14,438 bases of DNA from an uncultured Bacilli bacterium (GTDB taxonomy: Bacteria > Bacillota_I > Bacilli_A > RF39 > UBA660): NCBI GenBank assembly GCA_944363755.1, contig CALVVC010000016.1, positions 1 to 14,438 of the forward strand. Reading direction: 5' to 3'. Position 1 is the first letter of the stretch. Every line of letters starts with the position of its first letter. Positions 12,668-14,438 of this stretch are shown here, one piece after another. A model generated the notes under the pieces. The model was not told the origin of the DNA. It was given only the letters and a program-made list of their open reading frames with translations, and did no database searches. The position numbers were made by a program, and so were the translations under genes.

Positions 12668-14323
12668 ATGATAGAAGAAGTTAAAGTAACAATTAATGGC
12701 AAAGAAGAGAAAGTTCCTTCTGGAATAACTTTATTACAACTTAGTAAAGAGTATCAGAAAGATTATCGTTTTCCTATTATTCTTGCTAGTGTTAATAATG
12801 TTTATAAAGAGCTTAGTTATGTTGTTAATGAAAGCAGTGGTATTAATTTTTATGATTTAAATTCTAAAATAGGTAATAGAGCTCATATTGCAGGCTTAAC
12901 CTTTTTACTTGTAGTTGCTGTTAAAGAGACATTTGGATTAGATAAAGATATTAAAGTAATGCATTCATTAGATAAGGGAATCTATATTAAAACAAGTTTT
13001 CCTCTTACAGAGACAATATTAAAGACGATAGCAAGAAAAATGTTAAAACTAATAGAGATGGATCTTGCTATTACAAAAGTAAGTGTAGAAAGGATATCTG
13101 CTATACATTATTTTGAGAGTATTAATGATTTAGCGAAAGCTAAGATTATGAAATATAATACTAATACATTTATTACTCTTTATAGATTAGGTAATTACTA
13201 TAATTACTTTTATGGTAAGATGCCTCCATCTACATCTTGTTTAAAAGAGTTTAAATTAACTTATGTAGATGATAATGGTTTTGTATTACAATTTCCTACA
13301 GAGTATTCTCATAATCAAATTAAACCTTATGTTCATCATGCTAATATGTTTGAAGTCTTTAAGGAATGTAGAGAATGGACTAAATTAATGAAAATAGAGA
13401 CTATTGCAGACTTAAATGATGTTGTTAGTCGTGGTAAGATAGCTGATTTAATTAGAATAGATGAAACACTTCAAAGTAATAGATTACTTTCTGTGGCAAG
13501 AAAAATAGTAGATAATAAAAAAGATAAGAAAATTATATTACTTGCTGGACCTTCTTCTAGTGGGAAGACTACAACTACTACTAAACTTTGTATGTATTTA
13601 AAGAGTTTTGGACTTAATCCTAAAATGATTAGTATGGATGATTATTTTGTTGATAGAGATAAGACTCCATTAAATGAAAAAGGAGAAAAAGATTATGAAT
13701 GTTTTCTAGCAGTTGATAACAAGTTACTTACAAAACAAGTTAATGAATTATTAGAAGGTAAAGAAGTAATGGCTCCTATTTATAATTTTAAAGATGGGGT
13801 TAAAGAGTTTGTTAAAGAATTAAGACTTGATAAAGATGATGTTTTATTAATAGAAGGAATACATGCACTAAATCCTAAAGTATTAAAAGATATTCCTGCT
13901 AAAAACAAATATAAAATATATTTATCTGCTTTAACAGAACTTAATATAGATTCTCATAATCGTTTTCCTACTACAGATAATAGACTTTTAAGAAGAATTA
14001 TAAGAGATAATAGAACAAGAGGATATAATGTTGTTGATACATTAACAGTATGGAATAATGTTAGAAGTGGTGAAGAAAAATATATATTCCCTTATCAAGA
14101 TGAAGCGGATATTACTATAAACACTGCTTTAATATATGAGTTAGGGGTATTGAAAACTTATGTAGAGCCTTTACTTTATTCAGTTGATGAAGATTCTATT
14201 TATTATGAAGAAGCGAAAAGACTTCTTAATATCTTAAGACTTATATTACCTATACCAAGTGAGAGTATTCCAGATGATTCTATTATTAGAGAGTTTATTG
14301 GTGGTAGTTGTTATCATGATTAG
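12668..14323 (+). CDS. TGS-domain nucleoside (uridine) kinase-like protein
   Basis: A 551-residue protein with an N-terminal TGS domain (about 3-65, VTINGKEEKVPSGITLLQLS), a region like the threonyl-tRNA synthetase second additional domain (about 70-230; HIAGLTFLLVVAVKE and YNTNTFITLYRLGNYYNYF), and a C-terminal P-loop kinase of the phosphoribulokinase/uridine kinase family. Walker A is GPSSSGKTT at 294-302, followed by MISMDDYFVDRDKTP, the uridine-kinase substrate loop, then LLIEGIHALNP. This architecture is widespread in Bacillota and Thermotogota, annotated as nucleoside kinase; the natural substrate is not settled. The synthetase-like part lacks a catalytic aminoacylation core, so it is not a tRNA synthetase. 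AGAGGG (12655-12660) lies 7 bases before ATG 12668. Promoter and terminator flank it closely, so it is probably monocistronic. Confidence 0.88.
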   Translation: MIEEVKVTINGKEEKVPSGITLLQLSKEYQKDYRFPIILASVNNVYKELSYVVNESSGINFYDLNSKIGNRAHIAGLTFLLVVAVKETFGLDKDIKVMHSLDKGIYIKTSFPLTETILKTIARKMLKLIEMDLAITKVSVERISAIHYFESINDLAKAKIMKYNTNTFITLYRLGNYYNYFYGKMPPSTSCLKEFKLTYVDDNGFVLQFPTEYSHNQIKPYVHHANMFEVFKECREWTKLMKIETIADLNDVVSRGKIADLIRIDETLQSNRLLSVARKIVDNKKDKKIILLAGPSSSGKTTTTTKLCMYLKSFGLNPKMISMDDYFVDRDKTPLNEKGEKDYECFLAVDNKLLTKQVNELLEGKEVMAPIYNFKDGVKEFVKELRLDKDDVLLIEGIHALNPKVLKDIPAKNKYKIYLSALTELNIDSHNRFPTTDNRLLRRIIRDNRTRGYNVVDTLTVWNNVRSGEEKYIFPYQDEADITINTALIYELGVLKTYVEPLLYSVDEDSIYYEEAKRLLNILRLILPIPSESIPDDSIIREFIGGSCYHD

Positions 14324-14342
14324 GGCTTTTAGAGCCTTTTTC
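14323..14342 (+). terminator. Intrinsic terminator after nucleoside-kinase-like gene
   Basis: GGCT (14324-14327) pairs with AGCC (14333-14336), extended by a G-U pair on each side, then TTTTT. The stem begins at the last base of the stop codon. Short but GC-rich for this genome, with a clear T-tract. Confidence 0.7.
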
Positions 14343-14344
14343 TA

Positions 14345-14373
14345 TTGACATAAATTATCTGTTATGATACATT
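14345..14373 (+). promoter_or_regulatory. Promoter of the gene entering at the right edge, with extended -10
   Basis: Perfect TTGACA (14345-14350), a 17-base spacer and TACATT (14368-14373) with TG at 14365-14366 (TGATACATT). It follows the terminator directly and drives the partial gene at the window end. Confidence 0.75.
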
Positions 14374-14420
14374 AAAATTAGAAGAGGCGATGTATAAAAA
14401 AGATGGAGGAAGGAGGAAAT

Positions 14421-14438
14421 TTGAAAAAAATAAAATTT
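14421..14438 (+). CDS. Start of a further gene, truncated by window edge
   Basis: AGGAGG at 14411-14416 is followed 4 bases later by TTG, reading (M)KKIKF, a basic start typical of exported or membrane proteins. The alternative ATG at 14390 is in another frame with a weak site (GAAGAGG, 2-base spacing) and also stays open to the edge. Only six codons are visible, so no product can be named. Confidence 0.4.

Noticed and set aside
12668..14323. Threonyl-tRNA synthetase fragment
   Set aside because: TGS and second-additional-type domains are present, but the C-terminal half is a P-loop kinase and no class II synthetase motifs occur.
1..14438. Mycoplasma genetic code (UGA = Trp)
   Set aside because: Trp is always UGG in recognised proteins, and UGA ends the sigma factor and trxB genes at the expected lengths.

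Overview
The window is a very AT-rich, gene-dense bacterial chromosome segment. UGA is used only as a stop and Trp is always UGG, so the standard bacterial code applies and the Mycoplasma code does not. Gene content and order (mrnC-rlmB-sigma; uvrA-yvlD-like-lgt-trxB-yvcK-whiA, then clpP) match the Bacillota/Bacilli pattern. Strong AT bias, AGA-rich Arg usage, missing neighbours and shortened proteins suggest a reduced-genome, uncultured Mollicutes-like Bacilli lineage. That placement is an inference. No phage, CRISPR array, transposase, rRNA or tRNA was recognised.

Layout. (1) 1-1569 is a tight plus-strand cluster: the 3' end of mini-RNase III (mrnC), the 23S rRNA methyltransferase rlmB, and a SigH-like sigma factor. 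(2) 1566-3186 holds a RelA/SpoT-family gene with its own promoter and a leader ending in a terminator-like hairpin. The protein stops after the TGS domain and has Gln in place of the catalytic synthetase Glu, so it is probably a ppGpp hydrolase. (3) 3242-3934 encodes a small tail-anchored protein with a degenerate kinase-like segment, followed by a clear terminator. (4) 3991-10867 runs from a strong promoter through uvrA, a YvlD-like membrane protein, lgt, trxB, yvcK and whiA, with tiny gaps or overlaps and no internal terminator seen, so probably one operon. hprK, rapZ and crh, which accompany these genes in Bacillus, are absent. (5) 10868-11757 is the most accessory-looking part: three 23-bp tandem repeats, a bidirectional hairpin, a minus-strand regulator with two XRE HTH domains, and a 270-bp AT-rich divergent control region with palindromes and evenly spaced CTAG sites. 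(6) 11758-12542 is a convergent pair, DUF3006 (+) and clpP (-), whose stop codons overlap inside one TTAA. The clpP terminator appears to lie within the DUF3006 coding end. (7) 12612-14342 is a monocistronic TGS/uridine-kinase-like gene with its own promoter and terminator. (8) A new promoter and the first codons of another gene run off the right edge.

Taken together these are housekeeping genes: RNA maturation (MrnC, RlmB), stress nucleotide turnover (Rel), DNA repair (UvrA), lipoprotein maturation (Lgt), thiol redox (TrxB), envelope/division control (YvcK, WhiA) and proteolysis (ClpP). I see no clear new multi-gene system. The points worth follow-up are the altered Rel and its leader, the pseudokinase-like membrane protein, the TrxB cofactor-site changes, the 23-bp repeats and the interlocked clpP/DUF3006 ends.
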